The notes under the pieces are model-generated. The model had not been told where the DNA came from and searched no databases. It saw nothing but the letters and a program-made list of their open reading frames with translations. Made by a program: the position numbers and the translations under genes. Of a stretch of 64,000 nt of DNA, positions 7,787 through 22,189 are shown piece by piece; the stretch's first letter is position 1; every line of letters begins with the position of its first letter. Source of the DNA: Corynebacterium matruchotii (lineage in GTDB: Bacteria; Actinomycetota; Actinomycetes; Mycobacteriales; Mycobacteriaceae); the NCBI RefSeq assembly GCF_011612265.2, contig NZ_CP050134.2, positions 2,790,001-2,854,000 on the forward strand, in the 5' to 3' direction.

Positions 7787-10009
7787 CTAAAACGCCGAGG
7801 TGAATCCCCGAAGCCGCAGCGAATTGCTCACCACAAACACCGAAGAAAACGCCATGGCGGCCCCGGCAAACATGGGGTTCAACAAGCCCATGGCGGCCAC
7901 CGGGATAAGCACAATGTTATAGGCAAACGCCCAAAACAGGTTACCTTTGATCGTCGCCAAGGTGCGGCGCGAGAGCCTGATGGCGTCGACAATGCCGCGG
8001 GGGTCATCGTTCATGAGCGTAATATCACTCGCCTCGATAGCAACATCGGTGCCCGCGCCCATGGCCAGTCCCAGGTCCGCCTGCGCCAACGCCGCGGCGT
8101 CGTTAATGCCGTCGCCAACCATGGCCACAACCTGGCCCGATTGTTGCAGCTCAGCGACCTTTGTCACCTTATCCGCGGGCAGCACGCCGGCAATCACCGT
8201 GTCGATCCCCACCTTGGTCGCCGCCTGCCGCGCCGCCCCTTCGTTATCGCCCGTGAGCAGGATCGGCATTAGCCCCATCGCCTTGAGCTTGTCGACGGCC
8301 GCCGCGCTGGTCTCCTTGGGCTGATCCATCACCGAAATATGCCCCGCCAACTGCTTATCGACGTGCACCGCCACCACCGTGGCCCCGGTATCGCCGCCCG
8401 ATTCGGCCCGGCCCACCTCAACCCGACGGCCATCAACCATGCCGCTCACGCCCACCCCAGTCGTGCTCTGAAACTCCGTCACCTCCGGGATATCGGTGGC
8501 CTCCGCCACAATGGCCCGGGCGATGGGATGCTCCGAAGCATTCTCCACGGCCGCCGCTAACCGCAGCACCTCGTCCTTCTCGAAGCCAACCTCCGGCTGT
8601 ATGCTGCTCACGGACATGATGCCCGTCGTGATCGTGCCCGTCTTATCCATCACAATGGTGGTGATTTTCTGGGTGTGTTCCAGCACCTCAGGGCCCTTAA
8701 TCAACAATCCCATTTGGGCGCCCCGGCCGGTCCCCACCAGCAGGGCAGTGGGGGTGGCCAGCCCCAAAGCGCAGGGGCAGGCGATAATCAGCACGGCCAC
8801 CGCCGCCGTGAATGCCTCGGCCAACCCATGGCCCAACACAAAAGCGTGAACCAGCAATGTGGCCACCGACACCAGAATCACCACCGGCACAAACACCTGC
8901 GAAATCCGGTCGGCAAGCTTCTGCACCGGAGCTTTCTTCGCCTGCGCGTCGCTCACCAACTTCGCCATCTGCGCCAGCGTGGTGTCCGCCCCCACCCTGG
9001 TGGCCCGCACCACCAGCCGGCCCGAAGAATTCATGGTCGCCCCAGTGACCATGCTATCCTTCGTCACCTCCACTGGCACCGATTCGCCCGTGAGCATGGA
9101 CTCGTCCACCGCCGAATGGCCCTCGACCACCACGCCATCGGTGGCGATCTTCTCGCCAGGCTTGACGACAAACACATCCCCCACCGCGAGCTTGCTGATC
9201 GGAATACGGTGCGTGGCGCCGTCGACAAGCACGGAAACATCCTTCGCGCCCATGTCCAACAACGCCCGCAATGCCTCGGAACTGCGGCCCTTTGCGCGGG
9301 TCTCAAACCACCGGCCCAGCAGCAGAAACACAATCACCATGCCCACGGATTCCAAATAGATTTGGTCCATGCCCTCATGTGAATGCGCCGACAAACTCAT
9401 CGACATGCGCATATCATTCATGCCTGCATTGCCGAAGAACAGGGCCCACATGCTCCAGAAAAATGCGGCTGACGTGCCCAAACTAATCAGCGTGTCCATG
9501 GTGAACGCCCCATGCCGCAGATTCTGAAGCGCCGCCACGTGGAAGGGCTTGCCCCCATAGAAAAACACTGGTCCAACTAGGGCAAAACTCAACCATTGCC
9601 AATTATTAAACTGCAGCTGCGGAATCATCGACAACGCCAACACCGGCACCGACAACACGGCGGAAATGATCAAACGCTTTCGCAAATCCGCGGCATGCGC
9701 ATCCCGAGCCGCACTCGTGGCATCCGTGCCGGAGGCTTCCGAAGGCTCCGAGTCTGGGCCAGCGTCATTGTCTGGTGTGATTTCAAACGCATCGTAGCCG
9801 GCGCCCCGCACCACATCAATCAGCTGCGGTATCTTCACGGATGCCGGATCGTAACGCACGTTGGCGGTTTCCGTGGCGAAGTTCACCGTGGCTTGGGCGC
9901 CCGGAACCTTATTCAGTTTCCGCTCCACCCGACCGGAACAAGATGTGCAGGTCATGCCGGTGACACCCAGGTCCACACTAATGAGTCCTGGAGTATTTTC
10001 TGTTATCAC
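7787..10009 (-). CDS. copA: Copper-exporting P-type ATPase CopA
   Basis: This P1B-type ATPase pumps Cu(I) out of the cytoplasm at the expense of ATP. An N-terminal heavy-metal-binding domain carries GMTCTSC (Cys 21 and 24). The membrane copper site CPC (ACPCALGLATPTA) lies near residue 410, the phosphorylated Asp in DKTGT near 455, and the hinge motif GDGINDAAAL near 630. At 740 residues it has the usual length. The GTG start at 10009 has a GGAGG box about 8 bases upstream. A His/Met-rich loop between the first membrane segments (MRMSMSLSAHSHEGM) may bind metal. A GGTATAACC motif upstream is shared with copZ, which suggests common copper control. Confidence 0.95.
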   Translation of the reverse strand: MITENTPGLISVDLGVTGMTCTSCSGRVERKLNKVPGAQATVNFATETANVRYDPASVKIPQLIDVVRGAGYDAFEITPDNDAGPDSEPSEASGTDATSAARDAHAADLRKRLIISAVLSVPVLALSMIPQLQFNNWQWLSFALVGPVFFYGGKPFHVAALQNLRHGAFTMDTLISLGTSAAFFWSMWALFFGNAGMNDMRMSMSLSAHSHEGMDQIYLESVGMVIVFLLLGRWFETRAKGRSSEALRALLDMGAKDVSVLVDGATHRIPISKLAVGDVFVVKPGEKIATDGVVVEGHSAVDESMLTGESVPVEVTKDSMVTGATMNSSGRLVVRATRVGADTTLAQMAKLVSDAQAKKAPVQKLADRISQVFVPVVILVSVATLLVHAFVLGHGLAEAFTAAVAVLIIACPCALGLATPTALLVGTGRGAQMGLLIKGPEVLEHTQKITTIVMDKTGTITTGIMSVSSIQPEVGFEKDEVLRLAAAVENASEHPIARAIVAEATDIPEVTEFQSTTGVGVSGMVDGRRVEVGRAESGGDTGATVVAVHVDKQLAGHISVMDQPKETSAAAVDKLKAMGLMPILLTGDNEGAARQAATKVGIDTVIAGVLPADKVTKVAELQQSGQVVAMVGDGINDAAALAQADLGLAMGAGTDVAIEASDITLMNDDPRGIVDAIRLSRRTLATIKGNLFWAFAYNIVLIPVAAMGLLNPMFAGAAMAFSSVFVVSNSLRLRGFTSAF

Positions 10010-10039
10010 TTATAGAACCTCCATGTAAATAAACCATCA

Positions 10040-10048
10040 GGTATAACC
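10040..10048 (-). promoter_or_regulatory. Candidate copper operator half-site of copA
   Basis: GGTATAACC stands about 30 bases upstream of the copA start. The same nine bases form the right half of the perfect palindrome in front of copZ (11313-11328). On the minus strand it reads GGTTATACC and may overlap a -10 element. The regulator is not identifiable here. Confidence 0.4.
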
Positions 10049-10140
10049 ACGCCTGCTGGGCAAAAATTCCCGTGGATATTGAGCCTCCGGGTTGGCCTGT
10101 GCGGGCGCTGGGGTGGGTGCCGGGGACTGCTTCACTTGTT

Positions 10141-10990
10141 CTAAGCTTGGTTTTCTGTTGACAGCCTCCCGTTTGCGCAGGGGGAATATTGGCCGAAAAA
10201 TGGAAACCAAGCTTAGCGGAAGTGCTGAGCTTGGGTTTAGGGTTATCCGGGGTTTTCGGGGGTCCTGAGTTGGCCGAAACTCCAGCTCAGCACTTGTGCA
10301 GCCGGTGTGAATGTGCCCATGGCCTGTGCCGCAGAAGTTCTAAGCATGGTTTCTGGTTTGTGGCCCCCTATTTTGAACGAAACCAAGCTTAGAGAAAACG
10401 CTACCAACAACCCAGGGCAGCGCTGCATATGTTCTAAGCATGGTCTTTCCTTGGCGGGCATGTCGGTTCCTGGGGGGTTGGGGCAGCAGATTTTGAAAAC
10501 CATGCTTAGAAGGTATGAAGCCCTAGGTGGGCTGTGGCGTTACCGTTTTCAAAGAGGGCCGCAGGTTTGCTAAGCATGGTGTTTTGTGCAAAGGCGGCAA
10601 ACCCCCAGGAGCTGGTGGCCATAGAAATGGGAAACCAAGCTTAGCGAATGCGCTGCCACAGTTGATGGTGGGTATCAAGTGTTCTGAGCTGGAGTTCCGT
10701 TCCTGGACATGCCTACATTGGGTCACTGAATCGAGAAAGTATAGCTCAGCATGTTTGCAGCCAGGCTTACTGCATGAATGCTGAGCTTGGGTTCGGGATT
10801 ATCCGGGGTTTTGAGGGGCCCGAGTTGGCCGGAACTCCAGCTCAGCAAACGTGCAGCCGGTGTGAACGTGCCCATGGTCTGTGTCGCAGAAGTTCTAAGC
10901 TTGGTTTTCTGTTGGTGGCCTCCCGTTTGCGCAGGACGAGTGTTGGCCGAAAATTGGAAACCAAGCTTAGCGGAAGTGCTGAGCTTGGTT
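10141..10990. repeat. Tandem array of about eight palindrome-ended elements
   Basis: This gene-free stretch between copA and copZ holds elements of 53-76 bp whose ends are inverted: CTAAGC(T/A)TGG...CCA(A/T)GCTTAG or CTGAGCT...AGCTCAG. Copies are at 10141-10216, 10225-10290, 10340-10392, 10434-10509, 10570-10644, 10684-10749, 10781-10845 and 10895-10970, with a half copy from 10979. The copies 1-2 and 7-8 blocks, including the spacer between them, are near duplicates. Each could fold into a long-armed hairpin. Short open frames here are not supported as genes. Confidence 0.8.
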
Positions 10991-11090
10991 TTGCGGATGG
11001 GGTTTGGGGCTGGACTGGGTTGGGAGCCTTTGGGCGTCGTCAAGCAAAGAAAAACGCCACGGCAACGAGACCGTGGCGCAGGGCTGACTG

Positions 11091-11291
11091 CTAAGCCTTG
11101 ACGGAATAACCCGCCTCGGAAACGGCAGCGCTCACCTGGGCGTCGGTGAAATCTGAGCCCGACACGGCAACCTGGCCGGAAGCCACATCAACATCAACCT
11201 TGGTAACACCGGCGATTTCGCCCACCTCTTCGCGGACGGAAGCTGCGCAATGCTCGCATGTCATGCCTTCAACTTGGTAAGTTTTCGTCAT
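11091..11291 (-). CDS. copZ: Copper chaperone CopZ (HMA domain)
   Basis: This 66-residue cytoplasmic metallochaperone binds Cu(I) through GMTCEHC (near residues 9-15) and hands it to CopA. The whole protein is one heavy-metal-associated domain ending in AGYSVKA. The ATG at 11291 (MTKTYQVEGM) is chosen because an AGAGGA ribosome binding site lies 7-8 bases upstream; a longer in-frame extension adds an atypical 28 residues. It shares strand and a putative operator with copA but is separated from it by the palindromic array. Confidence 0.93.
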   Translation of the reverse strand: MTKTYQVEGMTCEHCAASVREEVGEIAGVTKVDVDVASGQVAVSGSDFTDAQVSAAVSEAGYSVKA

Positions 11292-11312
11292 GGGAATTCC
11301 TCTCTTTACGCT

Positions 11313-11328
11313 GGTTATAGGTATAACC
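11313..11328. promoter_or_regulatory. Perfect palindrome upstream of copZ
   Basis: GGTTATA-GG-TATAACC is a perfect inverted repeat about 22 bases before the copZ start. Its right half recurs upstream of copA. It is a good candidate operator for a dimeric or tetrameric copper-responsive repressor. Confidence 0.5.
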
Positions 11329-11433
11329 CAAATAAAATGCGACGAAATCTTCGCTAACGGGAATAATGTGGACACTACTGAATGTTAGGAAGACTAGAAC
11401 TTAGATAACTACTTTGAAGGAGAGAATGCAACC

Positions 11434-11805
11434 ATGGCACTCGTAGAAGTAAGCGAAGACACATTTAACGACACGGTCACCCAAGAAGGCATTGTGCTTG
11501 TCGACGCCTGGGCCGAATGGTGCGGACCCTGCCGGCAATTCATGCCCGTCTACAAGAAGGCATCCGAAAAGCACGAAGACATCACCTTCGCCAAGCTCAA
11601 CACCGAAGAAAACCAAGGCCTGGCCGCCGCCCTGGAAATCCAGGCCATCCCCACCATCATGGCCTTCCGCGATGGGATCATGGTTTTCCGGCAGTCCGCC
11701 GCCCTGCCGCCCGCAGCATTGGAAGACGTGATCGAACAAGTGCGCGCATTGGACATGGATGATGTGCGACGCCAAATCGCAGAACATAACGCTACGAACA
11801 ACTAA
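11434..11805 (+). CDS. trxA: Thioredoxin
   Basis: This cytoplasmic dithiol reductase of 123 residues has the active-site motif WCGPC at 29-33 and the cis-proline region IQAIPTI near 72. A short C-terminal extension (DMDDVRRQIAEHNATNN) follows the thioredoxin fold. The ATG at 11434 has an AAGGAGAG box at good distance. It is divergent from copZ and monocistronic, ending at a hairpin. It probably supports repair of oxidised proteins, such as the MsrA cycle, although a second thioredoxin elsewhere in the genome may be the main one. Confidence 0.93.
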   Translation: MALVEVSEDTFNDTVTQEGIVLVDAWAEWCGPCRQFMPVYKKASEKHEDITFAKLNTEENQGLAAALEIQAIPTIMAFRDGIMVFRQSAALPPAALEDVIEQVRALDMDDVRRQIAEHNATNN

Positions 11806-11806
11806 T

Positions 11807-11840
11807 ATTATGGGTCTGTGGGAAACCGCGGACCCATAAT
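11807..11840 (+). terminator. Hairpin after trxA
   Basis: ATTATGGGTC (11807-11816) pairs with GACCCATAAT (11831-11840) directly after the stop codon. The T run is lacking, so efficiency is uncertain. Confidence 0.55.
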
Positions 11841-12058
11841 TGTGAGATATCTTCGGGATTCCCCACCACCATCATGGTTTTTCACGGGACCCCAGTGTGA
11901 GTCCGAGTACCTTCATCACACAGCTATGGGCTTTCGCACTACACTAGTAGATGCTTTTCAGCATGGTTGCGAGGGGCCTACGGCATAAAAAATATGTGTT
12001 CCACCCCTTCGAAACCCTGTATCGAATTTAGTAACAACTAGCGGAGGAAGCATATATC

Positions 12059-13417
12059 ATGGCGAACCCATTTTCTAAAGGGTGGAAATATTTACAGGCG
12101 TCACTAGATCAAAGCATTGATGAAAACGCCGATCCTCAGATTCAAATTCGGCAGGCCGTCGAAGGGGCCAAAAAACAGCACCAGCAAATCTCCCAACAAG
12201 CCGCAGCGGTGATAGGGAACAAAAACCAACTGGAAATGAAACTCAACCGGTTGATCGAAGAGCAACAAAAACTTGCCGATAAAACCCGCCAAGCCCTCAC
12301 CCTTGCTGACCAGGCAAACGCCCAGGGAGATGCCATAAAATCCCAAGAGTTCAGCTCCACCGCCGAAATTTACGCCACCCAACTTGTGAGCGTCGAAACC
12401 CAGTTAGAGGAAACAAAAACCCTCCACGCCCAAGCCACCCAAAATGCCGAACAAGCCAAACGCCAAGTGCAACAATCCGAGGCACGGCTCAAGCAACAAT
12501 TGGCTGAAGCCGATCAGTTGCTCAATCAGGCTCGCCAGGCGAAGATGCAGGAATCCGCCACCAAGGCCATGGACACCATGAACCAGCTCAAGCCTGATGA
12601 CAGCGTTCCCACTCTCGACCATGTGCGAGCCAAAATCGAATCCCGCTACGCCACCGCCATGGGCGCCCAGGAGCTGCTGGAAAACTCCGTTGGCGACCGG
12701 CTCGCTGAAATCGAGGCGGCAAGCAACGACATGAAAGCCTCCGCAAAGCTCGCCGAAATCCGCGCCCAAATGCACGGCGGCGACAGCGCCACCGGTGGCC
12801 AGCTTACCGCTGGGTCCGATTCCACCAGCCCCCAACTACCCGCAGGTACCGGCATGAATACCGGTGTGGGCACTAATACTGGTGTCGACGCCGGAACGAC
12901 GCCGCAATCCGGTTTCGGGGCTGGGAGCACCGGAGGAACTGGGAGCGCTGGGGTTGGGGGGACGGGGGCCTTCCCGGCCTCGGGCGGGCCAGCAACAGGT
13001 GGGCCGGTAGCAGGGACGCCGATGTCAGGGACGCCGAGCGTTCCGAATACCCCGGCAGCGGGCAACTCGGCCCCGAGCGTTCCGGTGATGGGCAGCTCGG
13101 CGCCGACGACTCCGGCAACAGGAATCCCGGCGACAGGGACGTCGGCGGCCTCCACGACCCCCATGGACGCAGAACCTGTGTTCGAAGAGGTGGGTCCAGA
13201 CCAAAACCCTTTTAAACCCGCAGGCTCTTCTGGAACAACCAGCGTCACCAACACCCTCGACGTTGACGACGCCGATGTGGTGGAAGACTCCACCGACGAG
13301 CCAGCCGGTACCAAGCCAAAAACCACCCCAAATACCGGGAGCACCGGCAGCGCCGGAAACAGCAATACTACTGGTAACGGCTTCCAACTCCCCGGGCCAC
13401 AACACAAAGAGCTCTAA
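12059..13417 (+). CDS. PspA/IM30-family protein with long low-complexity tail
   Basis: Residues ~1-235 form a PspA/IM30 domain: long charged helices with heptad character and many Gln (for example QQISQQAAAVIGNKNQLEMK), ending in DMKASAKLAEIRAQM. PspA proteins coat the inner face of the membrane and counter envelope stress. Residues ~240-375 are a Gly/Thr/Pro/Ser-rich tract of short repeats (GTGSAG, SGTPS, PATG), and the last ~75 residues are acidic and then Gly/Asn-rich. At 452 residues it is about twice the usual PspA length because of this tail. The start ATG 12059 has a GGAGGAAG box. The tail's role is unknown. Confidence 0.85.
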   Translation: MANPFSKGWKYLQASLDQSIDENADPQIQIRQAVEGAKKQHQQISQQAAAVIGNKNQLEMKLNRLIEEQQKLADKTRQALTLADQANAQGDAIKSQEFSSTAEIYATQLVSVETQLEETKTLHAQATQNAEQAKRQVQQSEARLKQQLAEADQLLNQARQAKMQESATKAMDTMNQLKPDDSVPTLDHVRAKIESRYATAMGAQELLENSVGDRLAEIEAASNDMKASAKLAEIRAQMHGGDSATGGQLTAGSDSTSPQLPAGTGMNTGVGTNTGVDAGTTPQSGFGAGSTGGTGSAGVGGTGAFPASGGPATGGPVAGTPMSGTPSVPNTPAAGNSAPSVPVMGSSAPTTPATGIPATGTSAASTTPMDAEPVFEEVGPDQNPFKPAGSSGTTSVTNTLDVDDADVVEDSTDEPAGTKPKTTPNTGSTGSAGNSNTTGNGFQLPGPQHKEL

Positions 13418-13429
13418 AACCACAGGAAT

Positions 13430-13462
13430 AACCAGCGAAAAACACCCCAATTTTCGTTGGTT
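13430..13462 (+). terminator. Hairpin after the PspA-like gene
   Basis: AACCAGCGAAAA at 13430-13441 pairs with TTTTCGTTGGTT at 13451-13462 (one G:T pair), with T-rich arms on the 3' side. It is a likely intrinsic terminator. Confidence 0.65.
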
Positions 13463-13526
13463 TCCTCTGGGGGTAGCGCACCTACCACAAGCTCCTCAGG
13501 CGTGTGGGTAATGCTACTGTTTTTTC

Positions 13527-14882
13527 ATGGCCCATGGATCCTCGGCTAGGAGAAGCCCTGCTTATAGCAGCTCAAACCGCCCGAAGCGTTCATCGCACTC
13601 GGCGCATTCAGCGCATTCGGCGCGCGTGACGAACGCGCCGGGTGCTCACGTCACACGTGATGCGTCGCGTTCGTATCAGGGGCATTCATATCGAGGTCGG
13701 GTATTGGGAGTGCTTATGCTCTCCCAGTTTTTTGCTGCGTTTCCCCTGGGCATGGTGACCGCGCTCATCCAATTGCAGTATGCGCACCATCATCAGGCGT
13801 CGGGAGTGTCTTGGTTGAGCATTGTGTCCCAGGTGGGGTGCGTGGCGGCAATCGTTGGACTTACGAGGATTACCCTGCGGCAGGGACGTCGATTAGCGCT
13901 GGTATTGGGCATGGGGCTCATGTTGGCGGCCAGCGTGTTGGGATTAGTCTCCGCCCTGCTCGACGTGGATTTACTACTCTACCTTGTTGCTTTCCTGTTG
14001 GGGGCGGGGTTGGCCGCGAACTGGTACGCCCCATTTGCCGCCACGGATTTCTCCTCAAAAACATCGCGTGCCAGCGATTTCTCCTATGTCCTGAGTATGA
14101 CCGCCATAGGGATGGCCCTGGGGTCGCCAGTGGTGAACTACACATATTATTTGGAGCAACAGGCGGAAATTCCCCTTGGGGTCATTGGGTTCACGCTATG
14201 CATGCTGTGTTGCATGGTATCGGTCATTATTCTCTGGTTTGGCCTCCATCCCATAGCAGACACCATGCAGCAATCCGAACATTTGAGCGAAGATAATGAT
14301 GCCCGGTTTCGGTTTATAGAAGCGCCAGGTGCAAGCGCCGCAATAGTGACGCTCACCGCCATGATCTTAGTGATCGACCTCCTCTGGACCACAACCACGG
14401 TCTATGTGGTGTCTTCCGAAAATGAACTGTACGGCACGCAGTCATTGATGCTGGTGGGGGCAGCCCAAATATTGTCGAGCCTGATCGGATATGGCATGTC
14501 TCCCCTGTTCGGCGTGGTAGCGGATCGGCTGGGGCGCACCCGGGTGGTGGCGACAGGCTACGGCCTGGCGGTGATAGGTTGCCTGATTTTAGTGGTTGCG
14601 GCCAGCGAGACCATGTGGGTGCTCGCGGCCATTGTGATATTAGGCATCGGCAAGGTTGCGGTGATGGTTGCCACCGGTGCTTTGCTTGTCGACGCCGTAC
14701 CGCGCCATCACCGTGTCATCCTGCAGGGATGGGCCGGCGGCATCAGCATGGCCATCGCACCCCTCGGCACCGTGATGGCATTCTTGGGCATGCCCCGGCT
14801 GGCAGCCATCGGCATCATAGTGCTCATCATCGTGTTCTTTTTCGTATTCGGGGCAGTGCGCCGCACTCCCCGCCACGATTAG
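13527..14882 (+). CDS. Major facilitator superfamily transporter
   Basis: This is a 451-residue inner-membrane protein with about twelve hydrophobic segments from residue ~65 onward and a central hydrophilic loop near 245-270. The N-terminal ~55 residues are Ser/Arg/His-rich with the repeat SAHSAHSA, encoded by a 9-bp tandem repeat (gcgcattcg type) around 13600-13625. The region GVVADRLGRTRVVATGYG near 330-350 fits the MFS motif A-like loop. No substrate can be inferred. It converges on the NYN gene, the two stops overlapping by four bases. Confidence 0.85.
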   Translation: MAHGSSARRSPAYSSSNRPKRSSHSAHSAHSARVTNAPGAHVTRDASRSYQGHSYRGRVLGVLMLSQFFAAFPLGMVTALIQLQYAHHHQASGVSWLSIVSQVGCVAAIVGLTRITLRQGRRLALVLGMGLMLAASVLGLVSALLDVDLLLYLVAFLLGAGLAANWYAPFAATDFSSKTSRASDFSYVLSMTAIGMALGSPVVNYTYYLEQQAEIPLGVIGFTLCMLCCMVSVIILWFGLHPIADTMQQSEHLSEDNDARFRFIEAPGASAAIVTLTAMILVIDLLWTTTTVYVVSSENELYGTQSLMLVGAAQILSSLIGYGMSPLFGVVADRLGRTRVVATGYGLAVIGCLILVVAASETMWVLAAIVILGIGKVAVMVATGALLVDAVPRHHRVILQGWAGGISMAIAPLGTVMAFLGMPRLAAIGIIVLIIVFFFVFGAVRRTPRHD

Positions 14883-16099
14883 TCAAACCGATTATTCACC
14901 AAAATCCCCCGAATACCCGTGTGAAACCCATCTCGCAATTGCACCCGCTGGGTTTCAGTCAAGGTATATTCGTGCAGCGCATCGCACGCAAACTGCAGCA
15001 GTGGCCGGTCGATTTCTGGGGGCAAACCCCCGCCAGAAAGTAGATGGGCGGAATCTCGCTGTTCGCTGGTGGCGGCGTTTTCATACCACCAGATGGCATA
15101 TTGTTGGCCCACATCAAACGGGGTAAGAAACCCGGCGGAAGTCCACACCTCATTATGCAAGGGCACATAATGCGAGCGGAGCTTGCGCCGGGGGGCCATC
15201 ATGGAAGGGTTGGGGCGCCTGGTGGGCGCATCGGCTGGCGAGGGTTTTGCCTTGCCGTCGGAAGCAGCCGATGGGGTTTCGGCGGTTTTTCCCTCCGAAC
15301 TCATGGTGAGCGAAATCTGCCCAGTTTGTCGAATGGAGTGGCTATTGTCGGTAAGCGTCTCCATGGTGGTGTGGCTGACCGTAATAGTATTGATATCGTC
15401 GAGTTCTGGTTCCGAAAATTCGGGGTCCACTTGTTCAGCAGGTTTATCAGGCTCGGGTACAGATTCGGTGGCTTCCACTTCGATGGCGACCACCTTGGTT
15501 TCTTCGTCGTCAAGCGGATCATCCACAGTGCGCACAATTGGTGGCAGGGGGCCTTCCAACACATGCAGCTGCATGCAATCGCCGAAATCCTCGCGCGGGT
15601 CGAGTATAACCAGGGAATCGCAGGCGTGCCGCAGGGCGGAAGACATGGAATCCCAACCAAACCCATAAAGATGCACGCGAATCCCATGATTCACCGCTTC
15701 TTGCACGCCCGGAATCATGTCGGCGTCGCCCGATACTAATACAATATCGGTGACTTCCTGACGAACACTGGTGAGTACCATGTCGGCAACCAGCCGGGTA
15801 TCGACGGCTTTTTGCGTACGACGCTCACCCCATTCGATGAGCTGTCCGGCCCGCAACTGCACCCCATCGCAGGTACGCAGTGCGCGCTGGTAGCGATGCG
15901 GCCCGGTGTCGGGAATCCCGTCATACCAAAACTGCCGGTGAACGGGCTGTTCAAATTGTTCAGTCACCATGGTTCCTAATGTTCGAACCACGGCAGGTAG
16001 ATCTATTTCTAATTGTGCTCGGGCACCAATTTCCCACGAGTTATAAAAGCTCGCCAAAAGGTACGACGTATCCACAAAGATTTGTGTGCGTTCAAGCAT
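14879..16099 (-). CDS. NYN (PIN-like) domain protein
   Basis: This 406-residue protein begins with a NYN-type nuclease fold: FVDTSYLLASF near 8-18, then KAVDTRLVADMVLTSV and VLVSGDADMIPGV near 100-130, whose acidic residues usually bind metal for RNA cleavage. The middle part (about 190-310) is acidic and low-complexity. The C-terminal ~80 residues (MMAPRRKLRSHYVPLHNEVW onward) form a second, unrecognised domain. The gene lies just upstream of, and divergent from, the rRNA operon. A role in RNA turnover is plausible from the fold but not shown. Confidence 0.8.
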   Translation of the reverse strand: MLERTQIFVDTSYLLASFYNSWEIGARAQLEIDLPAVVRTLGTMVTEQFEQPVHRQFWYDGIPDTGPHRYQRALRTCDGVQLRAGQLIEWGERRTQKAVDTRLVADMVLTSVRQEVTDIVLVSGDADMIPGVQEAVNHGIRVHLYGFGWDSMSSALRHACDSLVILDPREDFGDCMQLHVLEGPLPPIVRTVDDPLDDEETKVVAIEVEATESVPEPDKPAEQVDPEFSEPELDDINTITVSHTTMETLTDNSHSIRQTGQISLTMSSEGKTAETPSAASDGKAKPSPADAPTRRPNPSMMAPRRKLRSHYVPLHNEVWTSAGFLTPFDVGQQYAIWWYENAATSEQRDSAHLLSGGGLPPEIDRPLLQFACDALHEYTLTETQRVQLRDGFHTGIRGILVNNRFD

Positions 16100-16581
16100 G
16101 GCTCCTGATGTTTCTTTCGTGTCTAAATAGCTAAATTAAGTCGTTAATATCAAGCATGCCTTAAAGCAAGCTGCAAGTCGACACGACATTCAAAGCCCCA
16201 GCGTACAACTTTGCGGCCACCATAATTATATCTATAGAAGTATGAGCTCAAGTACCTGTGTTAGTTACATCAAGAGCGTAAGCTAGCAAACTTTGTATAG
16301 TTTTTCCCGGTTTTTGTTGTTGTGACGTGGTGGTTTGTGGTTTTGTGGTGGGGTTTGTATATTTGTGTGGTCGCTGTTTGCGGCCCTTACCTGGTTTTGG
16401 GTGGGGTTGTGGGTGGTGGTGTTGTTTGAGAACTCGATAGTGTGTCATTTGATGAAACGAATTATTGTTTGAACATGAACGCGAACGTGGGCACCAAATA
16501 GTTATTGATAGTTGTTGGTGTTTGTTGTTTGTTGTTGTTTTGTTGGTTTCTTTGTTTTTTGCCTGTAATTTTTTGTTTGTT
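16100..16581 (+). promoter_or_regulatory. rRNA operon promoter and leader region
   Basis: This gene-free stretch lies ahead of 16S rRNA. A TATAGT at 16296-16301 is a candidate -10 without a clear -35. Downstream the leader is strongly G/T-rich on the plus strand and includes the conserved leader element at 16421-16444. Short reverse open frames here overlap the leader and are not credible. Confidence 0.5.
16421..16444 (+). promoter_or_regulatory. Conserved rRNA leader (boxA-type) element
   Basis: A TTTGAGAACTCGATAGTG core matches the conserved leader element known from actinobacterial rRNA operons and linked to antitermination and processing. A variant (GTGAGAACTGTATAGTGG) recurs in the spacer at 18537-18562. 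Confidence 0.6.
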
Positions 16582-21758
<5,177 letters not shown>

Positions 21759-21922
21759 AACACCTAGTGTGTGTGGGCAACAAAGAAATGTGTTGCCGGG
21801 AGCATGTGTTTGCCGCAAAAAGAAGAATGATTATTGTGTTTGTGTTTGTTGTACAGTGTTTGACGCAACACGCTGCCCGTACCCTGTTGGGGTGTGGGGG
21901 TGGTTTGTTTCAAATTGGGTTT

Positions 21923-22043
21923 GTGTTGGTGGTTTTAGCGTCGAGGGTACGCCCGGTCCCGTTCCGATCCCGGTAGCTAAGCTTGACTGCGCTGATGGTA
22001 CTGCAATCGTGGGGTTGTGGGAGAGTAAGACACCGCCAACACA
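21923..22043 (+). rRNA. rrf: 5S ribosomal RNA
   Basis: GTGTTGGTGG at the 5' end pairs with CCGCCAACAC at 22033-22042 to form helix I. The conserved loop with CCCGTTCCGATCCCGG lies in between. The length of about 120 nt is right for 5S. Confidence 0.95.
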
Positions 22044-22072
22044 CCAAAAACTTAATATCTACATCATGGTGT

Positions 22073-22127
22073 GTGGGGTGTGTGGGGGCTTGTCCGGGTA
22101 AAACCGGCAGGCCACCACACACCCCAC
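22073..22127 (+). terminator. rRNA operon terminator hairpin
   Basis: GTGGGGTGTGTGG (22073-22085) pairs perfectly with CCACACACCCCAC (22115-22127), with a smaller CCGG/CCGG stem inside the loop. A short ttt follows. It sits 30 bases after 5S and ends the rRNA transcript. Confidence 0.75.
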
Positions 22128-22189
22128 TTTCGCACACCCTAAACGTCGAAAAGCGGCAGGATTTATGAGAAAGTTATCCGGCAAATCAC

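Noticed and set aside
10141..10990. Possible CRISPR array between copA and copZ
   Set aside because: Repeats are inverted pairs with variable spacing, not direct repeats with equal spacers, and no cas genes are near.
10774..11101. Two ~106-residue open frames in the palindromic array
   Set aside because: They read through the inverted repeats in overlapping frames, have no domain and no convincing start site.
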